From Synechococcales cyanobacterium bin59.metabat.ball.084 (lineage in GTDB: Bacteria; Cyanobacteriota; Cyanobacteriia; Cyanobacteriales; Chamaesiphonaceae), in NCBI GenBank assembly GCA_013297675.1, contig JAAFHZ010000014.1, forward strand, positions 1-51,827: 51,827 nucleotides of DNA, written 5' to 3'. How positions within the stretch are numbered: the first letter of the stretch is position 1; each line of letters starts with the position of its first letter. This document shows, one piece after another, positions 8,840 through 18,619 of this stretch. The notes below the pieces were generated by a model that saw nothing but the letters and a program-made list of their open reading frames with translations, searched no databases and was not told the origin of the DNA. Position numbers and translations under genes: made by a program.

Positions 8840-9916
8840 ATGCTCAACGCCATTATTATTTTATTGCTGGTTGCTGCGGTAGCTGGCGTAGGTTACGACA
8901 TCATCGATATCTTACCAGCCGAGCTAGTCGCCAAAGTCAACAATGTCTCTGGTTTGCGAATTGTGGCAGCTAGTTTTGGGGGATTTTTTGGTGGAGTCTT
9001 TGGGTTTTTGGTGATTACGATCTACCGGCGACTGGAAAAACAGATTCGATCGATGCCGATCGATGTTCTGGTAGCTCGTTCTTTAGGTCTGGTACTGGGT
9101 CTACTAGTAGCTAACCTGATGCTAGCTCCGGTGTTTTTACTGCCGATTCCTGCCGAATTTTCTTTCCTGAAACCTTTATTGGCGATCTTGAGCAGTACGC
9201 TGTTTTGTTATACCGGCGTAACTTTAGCTGATACCCACGGTGGAGCGTTTCTGCGCTTGTTTAGCCCGCAGAATTACAATGCAATGCTGGTGGCCGAGGG
9301 CACTTTACAGCCGGTAAAATCTAAGGCGATCGATACTAGCTGCATTATTGATGGCCGGATCGAAGAATTGATGGCGACGGGTTTTGTGGAAGGCCAGATA
9401 TTGGTGCCGCAGTTTGTGTTGCATGAGTTGCAGCTATTGGCAGATTCTTCTAATGATATGAAGCGCATTCGGGGTCGTCGGGGTTTGGATGCTCTGAAGA
9501 GAATGCAGGATCATTTTCCAGATTCGATCGTGATTCATCCTGCTAATTATGCAGATTTAACTACTGTAGATGATAAATTGTTGCGCTTTGCTAGTGAAAT
9601 TAATGGTATGTTGCTGACTAATGATTTTAATTTAAGCAAAGTTGCCGATCTGCAAAAGGTGCCAGTGCTGAATATCAATGATGTGGCCAAGGCGCTCAAG
9701 CCGATCTATTTACCGGGTGATAGCATCGAAATTAAGATTGTGAAAGAAGGTAAAGAAGCCTCCCAGGGTGTGGGCTATTTGGATGACGGTACGATGGTGG
9801 TAGTAGAAGAAGGTATGCAGTTTGTGAGTAAAGAGGTGCGGGTGGTAGTAACTTCGGCACTTCAGACTACGGCAGGGCGGATGATTTTTGCAAAACCTTA
9901 TGGAATGGCGATTTAA
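8840..9916 (+). CDS. PIN/TRAM domain membrane protein (YacL-like)
   Basis: The N-terminal region holds about four membrane segments (residues 1-125 from this start). A PIN nuclease-like domain follows, with acidic residues in AIDTSCIIDGRIEEL, FVLHELQLLADSSN and TTVDDKLLR...LLTNDFN, and a C-terminal TRAM RNA-binding domain (GDSIEIKIVKEGKEASQGVGYLDDGTMVVVE) completes it. This is the layout of YacL/PilT-N-like proteins conserved in cyanobacteria and Firmicutes; the cellular role is unknown. I chose ATG 8840 because GGAG lies 6 bases before it. An in-frame start at 8810 adds 10 residues (MPLIIILELF) without a clear ribosome site. The next gene starts 2 bases after its stop. Confidence 0.85.
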   Translation: MLNAIIILLLVAAVAGVGYDIIDILPAELVAKVNNVSGLRIVAASFGGFFGGVFGFLVITIYRRLEKQIRSMPIDVLVARSLGLVLGLLVANLMLAPVFLLPIPAEFSFLKPLLAILSSTLFCYTGVTLADTHGGAFLRLFSPQNYNAMLVAEGTLQPVKSKAIDTSCIIDGRIEELMATGFVEGQILVPQFVLHELQLLADSSNDMKRIRGRRGLDALKRMQDHFPDSIVIHPANYADLTTVDDKLLRFASEINGMLLTNDFNLSKVADLQKVPVLNINDVAKALKPIYLPGDSIEIKIVKEGKEASQGVGYLDDGTMVVVEEGMQFVSKEVRVVVTSALQTTAGRMIFAKPYGMAI

Positions 9917-9918
9917 TT

Positions 9919-10428
9919 ATGACTACAGGTATTAAGTTTGCGGCGGCGATCGAACTCACTCAACAGTTTGTGCTGCAATTGCAAGATGAAGCGCTGACTT
10001 CAGAGCAGGTACAGATTTTTGTGACCGACTTGGTGGCAACTCAGGAAGGAGCACGAGGCTTTTTTGTGGGCTATTTGACCAATGGGTTGGCAGTTGTAGA
10101 TAATAAAGTTCATCCCGGAATTGTTGCTGGGTTGCAGGCACATCCAGAGGTGGTGGCCGATTTATTGGTGAAGAATTTGGCAATGTCTACGGCGCAGAAT
10201 CTCCATTTCTTACGAGAAGAGCAGGCAGATATGGCGGCTAATTCGGCGACGGTGGCCAAGCGATCGCGGCAGCTCATCGATAGTTTACAAATGCCCGAAG
10301 TTAAAGTAATTTCGCAGCAAATTATTGAGGCTATTCGCACTGGTGCCGGTGAATACGCAGAGTTCTTGGAGCGCTGGGGCTATGATGCAGAACAAAAAAA
10401 GGCGATCGAGCAAGCTTTAGATCAGTGA
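9919..10428 (+). CDS. Conserved hypothetical protein, 169 aa
   Basis: A mostly helical soluble protein with no signal peptide. It starts 2 bases after the PIN/TRAM gene, so it is almost surely co-transcribed and possibly translationally coupled with it. The central part has GARGFFVGYLTNGLAVVD and then alternating hydrophobic/charged helices (HFLREEQADMAANSATVAKRSRQLI). I see no catalytic motif. It looks like a lineage-conserved cyanobacterial protein, but I cannot name a family or a function. The coupling hints at a shared role with the PIN/TRAM protein. Confidence 0.65.
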   Translation: MTTGIKFAAAIELTQQFVLQLQDEALTSEQVQIFVTDLVATQEGARGFFVGYLTNGLAVVDNKVHPGIVAGLQAHPEVVADLLVKNLAMSTAQNLHFLREEQADMAANSATVAKRSRQLIDSLQMPEVKVISQQIIEAIRTGAGEYAEFLERWGYDAEQKKAIEQALDQ

Positions 10429-10470
10429 GTTTTTGGAGAATTAATTACCCAAAGATAAAATCTTTGCGCC

Positions 10471-10501
10471 AAAAAATAACCCCGTCCACACAGTGAACGG
10501 G
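10471..10501 (-). terminator. Intrinsic terminator of glgA
   Basis: On the minus strand a CCCGT-x-CAC / GTG-x-ACGGG stem (10481-10501) is followed by TTATTTTTT, 16 bases past the glgA stop. It lies between convergent genes. Confidence 0.65.
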
Positions 10502-10516
10502 TCAGGCATTTTCTAG

Positions 10517-11902
10517 TTACAGTGTTTTGTCACCGCCGATGATCGACTTGTACAGAGCGTCATATTCGATCGCCGATTTATCCCAGCTCACATCACAGGC
10601 CATGGCTCTTTGCTGTAGAGCTTTCCAAGGTTCTTTGTACCGGAAGCCTTCCCAGGCCCGCACCATGCAGGTGTACATATCCAACGGCTCATAGCGATCG
10701 AAGCAATAGCCATTTCCTTGACTGGTAATCGGATCATGATGAAAAATGGTGTCCACCAAACCACCGGTACGCCGCACAATTGGAATACAGCCATAGCGTA
10801 GAGACATTAACTGACTGATCCCACAAGGCTCAAAGCGGCTGGGCATCAAGAAGGCATCGGCTCCACCATAGACTCGCCGGGAAAGAGTGTCGTTGTACAT
10901 TAAGTAGGTGGCCATTCGTCCAGGGTAGCGGGCGGCAAGCTGCCAGAGTTGAGTTTCGTAATTGCGATCGCCGGTTCCCAACAATACAAACTGAGCATCG
11001 GTGTAGGCCAAAAATCGATCCAGGGTTTGCAGCAATAGGTCTAGACCTTTTTGTTCGACTAGCCGCGATACCATGCCCACTAAAAATACGCCGGGGTCGA
11101 TGGTTAGGCCGACTTCTTTTTGCAGAGCGGCTTTGTTCTCGGCGCGGTTCTCTAAAGTGTTGGCATCGAAGGTTTTGACCAGAGCTTTGTCATTGGTGGG
11201 GTCGTTAATTTCGGTATCGATGCCGTTGACAATACCCGAGAGGCGGTTGCTGATAAACGAGAGCAGCCCTTCGATTTTTTCGCCATATTCGATCGTTTTA
11301 ATTTGCTCGGCATAGGTCGGCGAAACAGTGTTTACTCGATCGGCGTATTGCACGGCAGCAGCCATGGTGTTGTGCCCTTGCATATACCAAGGGCACCAGG
11401 TAATGCGGTCTAAGTACCAGCGCCAAGGCCCTTGGTAAGCCAGGTTATGAATAGTAAATACGGTGCTAATTTCTGGGTCTTGGTGCATCCAGACGGGCAA
11501 CATGCCGGTGTGCCAGTCGTGGCAGTGAATTATTTCGGGTTTCCAGTGGTTCCAGGCAAACTCGGCAGCGCCGTTAGCAAAAAAGGTGAAGCGCCAGTCT
11601 TCGTCTTCGCCACCATAGATGCGATTGGGGTCAAATACAGGGTGGCCAAAAAGGTACAGGGGTACGTCCGTATCTGGTAAGACGGTTTCGTAGACGGCGA
11701 AGTCATTGAACATGGCATAGCCCCGAAAAACCGGATCTGGGGGAATGGCGACTTTGGTGCCCATGAAGCCGTAGTAGGGCATAAAGATTCTGACATCGTG
11801 CCCCATTTTGCGTAAAAATTTGGGCAGTGCGCCCACTACGTCTCCCATGCCGCCAACTTTGGCCAAAGGCACGGCTTCTGCCGCTACAAATAAAATCTTC
11901 AT
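10517..11902 (-). CDS. glgA: Glycogen (starch) synthase, GT5
   Basis: ADP-glucose-dependent glycogen synthase that extends alpha-1,4-glucan chains in the carbon-storage pathway, in the cytoplasm. At 461 residues it is near the usual size (about 470-490). The N-terminus [23 protein letters not shown] carries the ADP-glucose-binding KxGG motif (Lys15). [12 protein letters not shown] is the conserved acceptor-side region. The C-terminal [28 protein letters not shown] is the ExCGL-like donor motif followed by the second TGGL loop. Cyanobacteria usually have GlgA1 and GlgA2; I cannot tell which this is. It is monocistronic, with its own terminator on the far side. Confidence 0.95.
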   Translation of the reverse strand: MKILFVAAEAVPLAKVGGMGDVVGALPKFLRKMGHDVRIFMPYYGFMGTKVAIPPDPVFRGYAMFNDFAVYETVLPDTDVPLYLFGHPVFDPNRIYGGEDEDWRFTFFANGAAEFAWNHWKPEIIHCHDWHTGMLPVWMHQDPEISTVFTIHNLAYQGPWRWYLDRITWCPWYMQGHNTMAAAVQYADRVNTVSPTYAEQIKTIEYGEKIEGLLSFISNRLSGIVNGIDTEINDPTNDKALVKTFDANTLENRAENKAALQKEVGLTIDPGVFLVGMVSRLVEQKGLDLLLQTLDRFLAYTDAQFVLLGTGDRNYETQLWQLAARYPGRMATYLMYNDTLSRRVYGGADAFLMPSRFEPCGISQLMSLRYGCIPIVRRTGGLVDTIFHHDPITSQGNGYCFDRYEPLDMYTCMVRAWEGFRYKEPWKALQQRAMACDVSWDKSAIEYDALYKSIIGGDKTL

Positions 11903-12045
11903 ACTAAAATCACTGGAATTGCATTCATCTTACGGCTTTGAGGGCGCGATGGATCATCTCACAAATAAAGTGATCTAAATGGAACCATGGACTAGTAGAA
12001 TTAGTCAAAAAACTTATATCCCCATTTCCACAATTAAAAACGAGT

Positions 12046-12480
12046 ATGAAAATTTATCGCTATGCTTTAGGATTAGCTTTTGGAACTTTGTTGCTCAGCC
12101 AGAGCGTAGATATGGCTGCCGCGAACTCCACCCAACCTGCCAATTCACCAGAGTCTTTGCAAGTTGCTCTGAAGCAAGAAGAACCAGTTTATGTAACCGA
12201 TCGACAGTTTACTAAAAATGAATGGTCTTTTACTATTATTCAAGCTGGTTCAGATCTAAAGTACAAAGGCTCTTCTCTGATCAGAGGCAAAGACATCATA
12301 GTTAATCAGGTAAAAAGAACCAAAGAAAAAGGTCGCCTGATCTATACTTGGAAAACTGGGCCAGCCACTTTCTATGTGGTAAGCTGGCGGCCATCTGACC
12401 CAACTTTTGCTCGCTTAAAGATCATTAAATCTGGCAATGTAGTTGTTGATAATTTATTATCAGAAGAAGCACAGCCGTAG
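12046..12480 (+). CDS. Exported hypothetical protein, 144 aa
   Basis: The N-terminus MKIYRYALGLAFGTLLLSQ followed by VDMAAANS reads as a Sec signal peptide with a cleavage site near residue 27, so the mature protein is probably periplasmic, about 115 residues. The mature part is beta-rich (SFTIIQAGSDLKYKG, LIYTWKTGPATFYVVSW) with no cysteines and no known catalytic motif. It is divergent from glgA and convergent with the helicase gene. I do not recognise a family. Confidence 0.6.
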   Translation: MKIYRYALGLAFGTLLLSQSVDMAAANSTQPANSPESLQVALKQEEPVYVTDRQFTKNEWSFTIIQAGSDLKYKGSSLIRGKDIIVNQVKRTKEKGRLIYTWKTGPATFYVVSWRPSDPTFARLKIIKSGNVVVDNLLSEEAQP

Positions 12481-12679
12481 CTGATAAGGTGATACTGAAC
12501 ATTAACTATAGTTGCGATGCTAGCTAATATAATCTTGGCTGGCATGGAATTTATTGATCGAATGGAAGTCATTAATCTTGGTAGTATTGCTACTACAGAC
12601 ATTCTTATGATTTCAATTGAAAAATATTTTCCCTGCTTGGTAGATCATAAAAGTCAGACTAATTTTTCAAATTAAGCTA

Positions 12680-12712
12680 AGGACTATATCAAATTACGTT
12701 CGATATAGTCCT
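12680..12712 (-). terminator. Hairpin downstream of the helicase gene
   Basis: A perfect 11-base stem (AGGACTATATC / GATATAGTCCT, 11-base loop) lies 38 bases past the helicase stop on the minus strand. The T-tract is weak, so termination is likely but not certain. The stretch 12481-12749 otherwise holds only a doubtful 52-codon plus-strand frame. Confidence 0.45.
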
Positions 12713-12749
12713 ATCTCAAAGACCGTCAGGCTGGATCGTGTGACAAAAC

Positions 12750-15413
12750 TTAATCCATTTTTTCATTAATGGGGAATCGATCGATCAACAGCACCGCCTG
12801 TCTGGCCGTATTTTTAAGCTGCTCCGAGATATGAGGCACATGGGGAATCTGCGATAACAAATCCACCGTGCGGCGCAGCATTCGCACCACATCGCCCTCG
12901 TCTAGACTGCTGCCCGCACAGAGATCTAACCAAGAAGTATCCAGCGCCCACTGTTGGACAATGCCCACCATCTCACATTCCATCCACACCGGCAAAGCCA
13001 CCTGTTGACGGCGCTGGGCTTGAAAAAGTTGGCGACGAGTGTTGCGTAACTCGCTCAAAGTGGCCATCATATCTGCTGGCGGTTCATAGTTTGTCCAGCT
13101 ATCGTTGCGAGGTGGCTCGGAAACCAGAGCGCAGAGAGTCGCGGCCAGATCTTGGGGTTCCAGACCATCTAAATAGCCAGAGTTAAGGCACAGAGCCAGC
13201 CATAGTTCGTTGTCTCCCCGCATGGCAGCGGCGATTTCGCCGAGACGAGTGGGTTGCACGTCATCGAGTCCACCCATTTGCCGCAGCACTTCAATGAGTC
13301 CGAGGAATTCTTGCCAATGGTGCGCCAGCATTTGTTGCAGGCGATCTTGGCGGGCGGTGATTTCTTGTTGGACGATCGACCTTCTCCGATACTTTTTCAG
13401 CAGAGAGCCAGGGTTGCCATGTTCCCAGAGCGGATGAGTAGAAAGAGTTTTCTTGAGTTGATCAATTTTGTCTAACTGTTTGGCTAACTCTGCTGAAACC
13501 GGCAAATCCATGTGGGGAATTAAGGCGGCGATCGCCCTCGATGCATCGTCACCACGGCGCACTTGACCGGCGCGTAAAGGCATCTCGGGTGGTGACTCCA
13601 AATTTTCTACATTGGGAAGCTGTTGGCCGGGTAGATATTTTTGCCAGTTTTGATGGATGGCGGCGATATCTTGGGAGTTCACCACATACCAGCGGTTATC
13701 TTTGCCCAGGCAAAGCAAAAGACGGCTGCGATTGACTACGTTGGATTTGGCAATTAGCAGGGCTGTGAGGGGATTGGCCGCCGAGACATGCTTGCCTTTG
13801 AGGCTCACTAGCGCACCCGGTTCTACTTCTGGAATCAGGCGGGTAACTTGGTTAGCGCGAACCTGGTCGAAATAGAGCTGGAGATTTTTGAGTTGGGCTT
13901 GCTCTAGCTTGAGTTGAGAATTATGGCTTTCGTATTCTTCTAGGTCTGCGGGCTTAATTTTGGCGAGTAAGTCATCCAAGATTTTTAATTCTTTGGTAGT
14001 TTCGGCGATCGCCAGCAACTGGGGCTGCAAATGAGATGTGGCGGTAAACTGACCAAAACTACGCTCCACTAGCTCTCGGGCTTCATCCAAAGTATGGGTT
14101 TGCAGCAGGTTCAGCACCATGCCATAGGTGGGAGTGAACTGACTAATCAGTGGATCAGCCTGGGATGTAGCCAGGAAAGCTGCTTCAGCGGCTCCTTCAA
14201 ACCGAGACTGCACCGTAATCACATTGCCCAACACATCTTTGCCTCGTCGTCCGGCGCGTCCCGACATCTGCAGAAATTCGGAGGCGGTTAAGAGGCGATG
14301 CCCTCGATCGGTTCTCTTAGACAAACTAGAAACCACCGTAGTCCTGGCAGGCATATTAATCCCGGCGGCCAAAGTCTCAGTGGCAAACACCACTTTGATC
14401 AAACCTTCGGTAAACAGTTCTTCTACTAACACTTTCCAGGCTGGTAGAATCCCGGCGTGGTGGGAAGCAATCCCGCGATACAGGGCCGATAACTGTGCTT
14501 GGCGGACTGCTTCGGGGTTATCGATTACCCATTGGTCAATTTTAACCTTGAGGCGCAGCTCTTCTTCTGGCGATACCAAGTTCAACACATTCATCTCGGC
14601 CACCGCCTGGTCGCAGCCCTTGCGGCTGAAGATGAAGAAGATGGCTGGCAACATCTCCCGTTCGGCCATCTTGCTCACAATGAAGGCATTGCTGGGTACT
14701 TCTTCTCGTTTGCGGCTGCCCTTGGGCTGGTGAGATTTGAGTTTGGGGTTCAGGTCTTTGGTGCCGTGGTTTAACAGCGGAAACAGTCCTTTGGGGCTAG
14801 CAAAGTGGAACTGTAAAGGCACTGGTCGAAAATCGGAATAAATGAGTTCGGTGGAGCCATGGACATGGCTAATCCATTCGGTGAGCTGTTGGCTGTTGGC
14901 CACCGTCGCTGACAGCGCCACAATTTGGACACCAGTGGGGCAATAAATAATCGACTCTTCCCAGACGGTGCCTCGCTGCTTATCGTTCATGTAGTGGCAT
15001 TCATCTAGCACCACCGCCTCTACGCCCACTAGAGAAGTTCCTACTTCACCAATGCGGGTGCCATAGAGCATGTTACGAAAAATCTCGGTGGTCATTACCA
15101 CGATCGGGGCATCGCGGTTAATTGATACATCCCCGGTCAATAAACCCACTTCATCCCGGCCAAACTCGGCTCGAAAATCTCGAAACTTTTGGTTAGATAG
15201 CGCTTTGAGAGGGGTGGTGTAAAAGACTCTGCCGTTGCCCTTGCGCGATCGATGGATGGCATACTCACCCACTAAGGTCTTGCCCGAGCCAGTAGGGGCA
15301 CAGACTACCACCGATCGACCTTCGTTGAGGGCGGTGATAGCCTGCATCTGAAAGGGGTCTAGTTCAAAGGGGAAAACTTGTTGCAGTTCAGCAGGGGTAA
15401 GGGCAGATGACAT
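12750..15413 (-). CDS. Ski2/Mtr4-like DExH-box RNA helicase
   Basis: An ATP-dependent RNA helicase of the Ski2-like superfamily 2 type, of about 887 residues. Motif I is APTGSGKT (about residues 40-47), motif II is the DExH box VVLDECH, motif III is LSATV, and motif VI lies in QMSGRAGRRG. The C-terminal third has the DSHCT-like helical region of Mtr4/HelY proteins (residues about 640-880, including SLDEGDVVRMLRRTVDLLSQI). Bacterial members are linked to RNA turnover; the RNA target here is unknown. I chose ATG 15413, which gives MSSALTPAELQQVF right before the Q-motif region. An in-frame GTG at 15461 would add 16 unconserved-looking residues. Confidence 0.9.
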   Translation of the reverse strand: MSSALTPAELQQVFPFELDPFQMQAITALNEGRSVVVCAPTGSGKTLVGEYAIHRSRKGNGRVFYTTPLKALSNQKFRDFRAEFGRDEVGLLTGDVSINRDAPIVVMTTEIFRNMLYGTRIGEVGTSLVGVEAVVLDECHYMNDKQRGTVWEESIIYCPTGVQIVALSATVANSQQLTEWISHVHGSTELIYSDFRPVPLQFHFASPKGLFPLLNHGTKDLNPKLKSHQPKGSRKREEVPSNAFIVSKMAEREMLPAIFFIFSRKGCDQAVAEMNVLNLVSPEEELRLKVKIDQWVIDNPEAVRQAQLSALYRGIASHHAGILPAWKVLVEELFTEGLIKVVFATETLAAGINMPARTTVVSSLSKRTDRGHRLLTASEFLQMSGRAGRRGKDVLGNVITVQSRFEGAAEAAFLATSQADPLISQFTPTYGMVLNLLQTHTLDEARELVERSFGQFTATSHLQPQLLAIAETTKELKILDDLLAKIKPADLEEYESHNSQLKLEQAQLKNLQLYFDQVRANQVTRLIPEVEPGALVSLKGKHVSAANPLTALLIAKSNVVNRSRLLLCLGKDNRWYVVNSQDIAAIHQNWQKYLPGQQLPNVENLESPPEMPLRAGQVRRGDDASRAIAALIPHMDLPVSAELAKQLDKIDQLKKTLSTHPLWEHGNPGSLLKKYRRRSIVQQEITARQDRLQQMLAHHWQEFLGLIEVLRQMGGLDDVQPTRLGEIAAAMRGDNELWLALCLNSGYLDGLEPQDLAATLCALVSEPPRNDSWTNYEPPADMMATLSELRNTRRQLFQAQRRQQVALPVWMECEMVGIVQQWALDTSWLDLCAGSSLDEGDVVRMLRRTVDLLSQIPHVPHISEQLKNTARQAVLLIDRFPINEKMD

Positions 15414-15766
15414 ATTAAAAGTGGGAGAAACAGGTGAGGAGCTTTTGTACCATTGTTGCACTATCGATCAAGTATTGACATGAAAGCTGGGAATGCAACA
15501 AGGCTGCAATTGAACTCTTCTTTTCCGTTGCCCCAGAGCTTAGCCGCCACATAACCTATGTTACAAAGAAACGGATTGAAAAAACCAGGATATCTATTAA
15601 ATAGCTGGAGACAAGCTAGTGATATTGGCTGATGGAGTATCGATAATTGATCGCATACACTAGAGGCAAGATTCTAAAATACCACTTCACTGCATCTTTA
15701 GCTCCGTAAATTGCTATTCGCCCTAATTACCACCAAATAATCACTATTTTTCAAGGAATATTTTAA
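15414..15766. other. Intergenic region before the T4SS-like operon
   Basis: About 350 bases between the divergent helicase gene and the T4SS-like operon, probably holding both promoters. A TTGACA hexamer lies at 15475-15480 on the plus strand, but I see no well-spaced -10 box for it. No open frame of interest, repeat or RNA was recognised. Confidence 0.4.
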
Positions 15767-16618
15767 ATGCTAGATTCTGCCAAGAGCACGAGTCGCATTA
15801 ACCGTTTGCAAACCGCCACCGGCAGTAAAAACATCGTAGCCATGTTTGCGCTGACCTCGATCGGCTTTTCTGCACTCACCCTAATGCTACAAATCGTAGT
15901 AATGACTAACGTCATCAACATTGCTCGCAAACCAGCGCCCTCTCTAGTGCAGCTCAGCGATGGCCAAGCCATCAAAGTCCAAGCAGTTGGCAACCAAGAT
16001 CGATCGCCCGAAGTAGTCCAACAATTTGTCACCGATTCATTAACCATGTTGATGTCTTGGACAAACGAATTCCCTGGAGGACGCGACGAAAAGAAAGTTG
16101 TTGATACTGGTGCCTTAGTCAAAATCAAAGAAGGCGATCGCAAGATTACTTCCCAAGCATTTCAGGCTAGTTTCACCTTCAGCGAAGACCTCCGCGCCGA
16201 ACTGATCAAAATTTTGGCAGAAATGACTCCTGATAGTGTTTTTAAAGGAGAAACTAAAACCGCTTTGAAATTTCAGCACGTTACTTTGCCTACCCCAGTT
16301 GATAAAAATCAAACTGGCAAATGGAAAATTAGCGTTGTTGCTACCCTGCTGCAATACCAACAGGGACGCGCTGATGTTGCCAAGATTCCTTTTAACAAAG
16401 AAATAGTCGTACAGGCGATCGACACGCCCCCGCTACCCAAATCAGGCAAGTTCTCCAACGAGCTGGAGTCTTTGGTTTATGGCATTCGTCAAGCCGGATT
16501 AGAAATTGTTTCGATGAAAGATATCGAAGGTGCCGAACCCAGCAAAATTTCAGTCCCTGGCAACAAAGAAAAATCTGCGCCTACCAGCAAACCTACTACA
16601 CCACCAGAGAAAAAATAA
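15767..16618 (+). CDS. VirB8-like inner-membrane protein (T4SS-like operon)
   Basis: This protein opens a six-gene operon. It has a short cytoplasmic N-terminus (about 23 residues), one membrane segment (about 25-52, AMFALTSIGFSALTLMLQIVV) and a periplasmic domain of roughly 180 residues ending in a Pro/Thr/Lys tail. This bitopic layout, together with its place directly before a VirB10-like gene, suits VirB8/TraE-type assembly factors of type IV secretion systems. The sequence of the periplasmic domain (LQYQQGRADVAKIPFN is one strand-rich segment) is too diverged for me to confirm the NTF2-like fold. The next gene begins directly at the stop (0-base gap), so translation is probably coupled. 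The role is inferred from topology and neighbours. Confidence 0.55.
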   Translation: MLDSAKSTSRINRLQTATGSKNIVAMFALTSIGFSALTLMLQIVVMTNVINIARKPAPSLVQLSDGQAIKVQAVGNQDRSPEVVQQFVTDSLTMLMSWTNEFPGGRDEKKVVDTGALVKIKEGDRKITSQAFQASFTFSEDLRAELIKILAEMTPDSVFKGETKTALKFQHVTLPTPVDKNQTGKWKISVVATLLQYQQGRADVAKIPFNKEIVVQAIDTPPLPKSGKFSNELESLVYGIRQAGLEIVSMKDIEGAEPSKISVPGNKEKSAPTSKPTTPPEKK

Positions 16619-18610
16619 ATGGACACTAACGATAACCAGCTACAGTCTGATACGATACCATCAATCCAAGATATGGCCGGATTAATGGGTCTAGATTTAG
16701 AATCTGATGATCCAATGAGTGATGGCAAAAATTCAGAGCCAGCTACTGACTTTGAGGCTAGCACTCAATTTAACGCAGAGTCTAACGAAGCGTCAGAGCC
16801 AGAAATCACTGCTCACAAAAAAACCGAGTCAGCAGATCATAGCCACGATATCTCAGACGAAGTTGAATTTAACCCCGAAAAAAATCGCACCAAAGTTAGC
16901 CTGCAACATAACGGCCTAGCCAAAGCGGTTCTCGTCGGCGGAGCCGGTCTAGCGGTAATTGTAGGCGGGATGGCCTTCTTTCAAGGACAAATCCCTAAAG
17001 AGCAAGTAGCTCAAGTAGTCAAGAAAAAAGACCCCGCTGAAGACAAAGTATCTTCGGCTAAAGCCGAGACGACTAAAGCACAGCAGTCTGAATCAGAAAC
17101 CAAAGCACAGCTAGCCCTCGCCAAACAGAAAGATTCTTTGGCGCAAGCACAACAAGCTGGGCAAATTAAAGATAGCGCCGAAAAAATCACTGATACCAAA
17201 ACTCCCATTGAAGCCACACCACCAGTAGTTGCTGCCCCAATTACCAGAGCACCCATTGTTACCACTGCTCCAGTTGCTGTAGCTGCGGTAAAAGCTTCTC
17301 CAGTAGCTGCTCAGCCTAGAGCTGTAGCTCCGATCCAAGCCCAGGTAGCAGAAGCCTTCGTGCGCAAAGTTACAGCAAAACCTGAGCCGGTGGCAGCTCC
17401 CGTAGCAGTTCCGATCGCACCAGTTAAGACAATTCAGCCAGAAATACAATTGGCTGCTAATAAGTCATCTCAAAAATCTTTACTAAAAGTGACGACTACC
17501 CCTGGATTTAGCGTCTCCCGCCAACCAGCCTTCGAGCGCCCGCCCGCCCCGGCTGTTGATCCTCTCCTAGAACTACAGCAGCTAGCTAGCATTGGTCGCT
17601 ATGGGGCAGTAGCTACTTCTGTAGCAGCTCCACCACCAGCACCAAATAATGAAAGCAATCGACCAAACAGCTTACAAGCCGTCTCTCCTGTGGCCTTAGC
17701 TGTTTCCTCTAACCTGCCACCCTTATCACAGTACTTTCAAAACTACGCCAACCAAGATTCTAATACCAGCACGGTTGGCAAAACTAATAATAACGAAAGT
17801 AGAGGAGCACGCACCGCTTTTGCCAATCAACAAATTATCTCTGGGGCAAAATCGATCGACAAAGAGCCACAAAAAGAATCTCCTAAAGATCTAGCAGTGA
17901 AAGATAGCTCTACCGGAACCGCCCTAGGAGCAAACCCGCTTTCGTCGATCGGCACTAAAATAGCCGAAACACCCTTGAGTATCACCACCCTCTTGGTAGG
18001 TACCTCCGCCAAAGGCTCTACCATCACCCCCGTTTTGTGGGGATCAGGCACCAACAGCAGTGCTAAGTTTTTGCTCAAACTCGATGAACCGATGCTAGAT
18101 GGCAACAACCGCGAAGCCTTCCCCGCAGGCACTCAGTTTGTAGTGACTGCAAAACAGGCTAATAGCACCATTGGCATTGCTGAATTAGAAATAGTCTCAG
18201 CGATCATCAAAGGCATGGAATTTGCCCCCCCCACTGGAGCAATCGTGATTCGTGATGATCAAGGTGGTCTGTTGATTGGTGAAGACTTCTTTAAGCGAGA
18301 AGAACACACTGCTAACCGCGATCTGTTGGGCATTTTTACTGGTGCTTTAAGCAACGTTGGTCGCATTCTCAACCAGCCTTCTGGCACTTTTAATACTAAC
18401 GGTGCTTTTGGCGGCAGCAGCAGTGTCATTACCAACCGCGACCCTAACGTATTAGGTGCGGCACTAGAAGGCGGCTTTAGAGATCTTTCTAGTGTTTGGT
18501 CTCAGCGCAATCAACAGGCCATCCAAGAACTAGCCGGTAGACCCAACATTTATCAAATTCCTAGGGGTCGAGGCGTTCGGGTCTTTATTAACCAATCCAT
18601 GACATTTTAG
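16619..18610 (+). CDS. VirB10/TrbI-like T4SS core protein
   Basis: VirB10 proteins span the envelope and form the inner ring of the T4SS core complex. The layout fits: a cytoplasmic acidic N-terminus (1-100), one membrane helix (about 103-122, VLVGGAGLAVIVGGMAFF), a long Ala/Pro/Val-rich periplasmic linker (about 130-440), and a C-terminal beta-barrel domain (about 445-663). The barrel contains GSTITPVLWG, LDEPMLDGNNREAFPAGTQFVV and the ending RGRGVRVFINQSMTF, which match the TrbI/VirB10 pattern of a 'p-x-G-t' strand and a late '...v-f-v...' strand. At 663 residues it is long for the family because of the linker. It is in the operon between the VirB8-like and VirB9-like genes, the usual 8-9-10 set in altered order. 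Confidence 0.75.
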   Translation: MDTNDNQLQSDTIPSIQDMAGLMGLDLESDDPMSDGKNSEPATDFEASTQFNAESNEASEPEITAHKKTESADHSHDISDEVEFNPEKNRTKVSLQHNGLAKAVLVGGAGLAVIVGGMAFFQGQIPKEQVAQVVKKKDPAEDKVSSAKAETTKAQQSESETKAQLALAKQKDSLAQAQQAGQIKDSAEKITDTKTPIEATPPVVAAPITRAPIVTTAPVAVAAVKASPVAAQPRAVAPIQAQVAEAFVRKVTAKPEPVAAPVAVPIAPVKTIQPEIQLAANKSSQKSLLKVTTTPGFSVSRQPAFERPPAPAVDPLLELQQLASIGRYGAVATSVAAPPPAPNNESNRPNSLQAVSPVALAVSSNLPPLSQYFQNYANQDSNTSTVGKTNNNESRGARTAFANQQIISGAKSIDKEPQKESPKDLAVKDSSTGTALGANPLSSIGTKIAETPLSITTLLVGTSAKGSTITPVLWGSGTNSSAKFLLKLDEPMLDGNNREAFPAGTQFVVTAKQANSTIGIAELEIVSAIIKGMEFAPPTGAIVIRDDQGGLLIGEDFFKREEHTANRDLLGIFTGALSNVGRILNQPSGTFNTNGAFGGSSSVITNRDPNVLGAALEGGFRDLSSVWSQRNQQAIQELAGRPNIYQIPRGRGVRVFINQSMTF

Positions 18611-18619
18611 GAGTAGCAC

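Noticed and set aside
12517-12675. 52-codon plus-strand reading frame between two genes.
   Set aside because: No ribosome site, biased AT-rich composition and no recognisable motif; likely chance.
15475-15480. TTGACA as a -35 box for the T4SS-like operon.
   Set aside because: No -10 hexamer at 16-18 bases; distance to the gene is nearly 290 bases.
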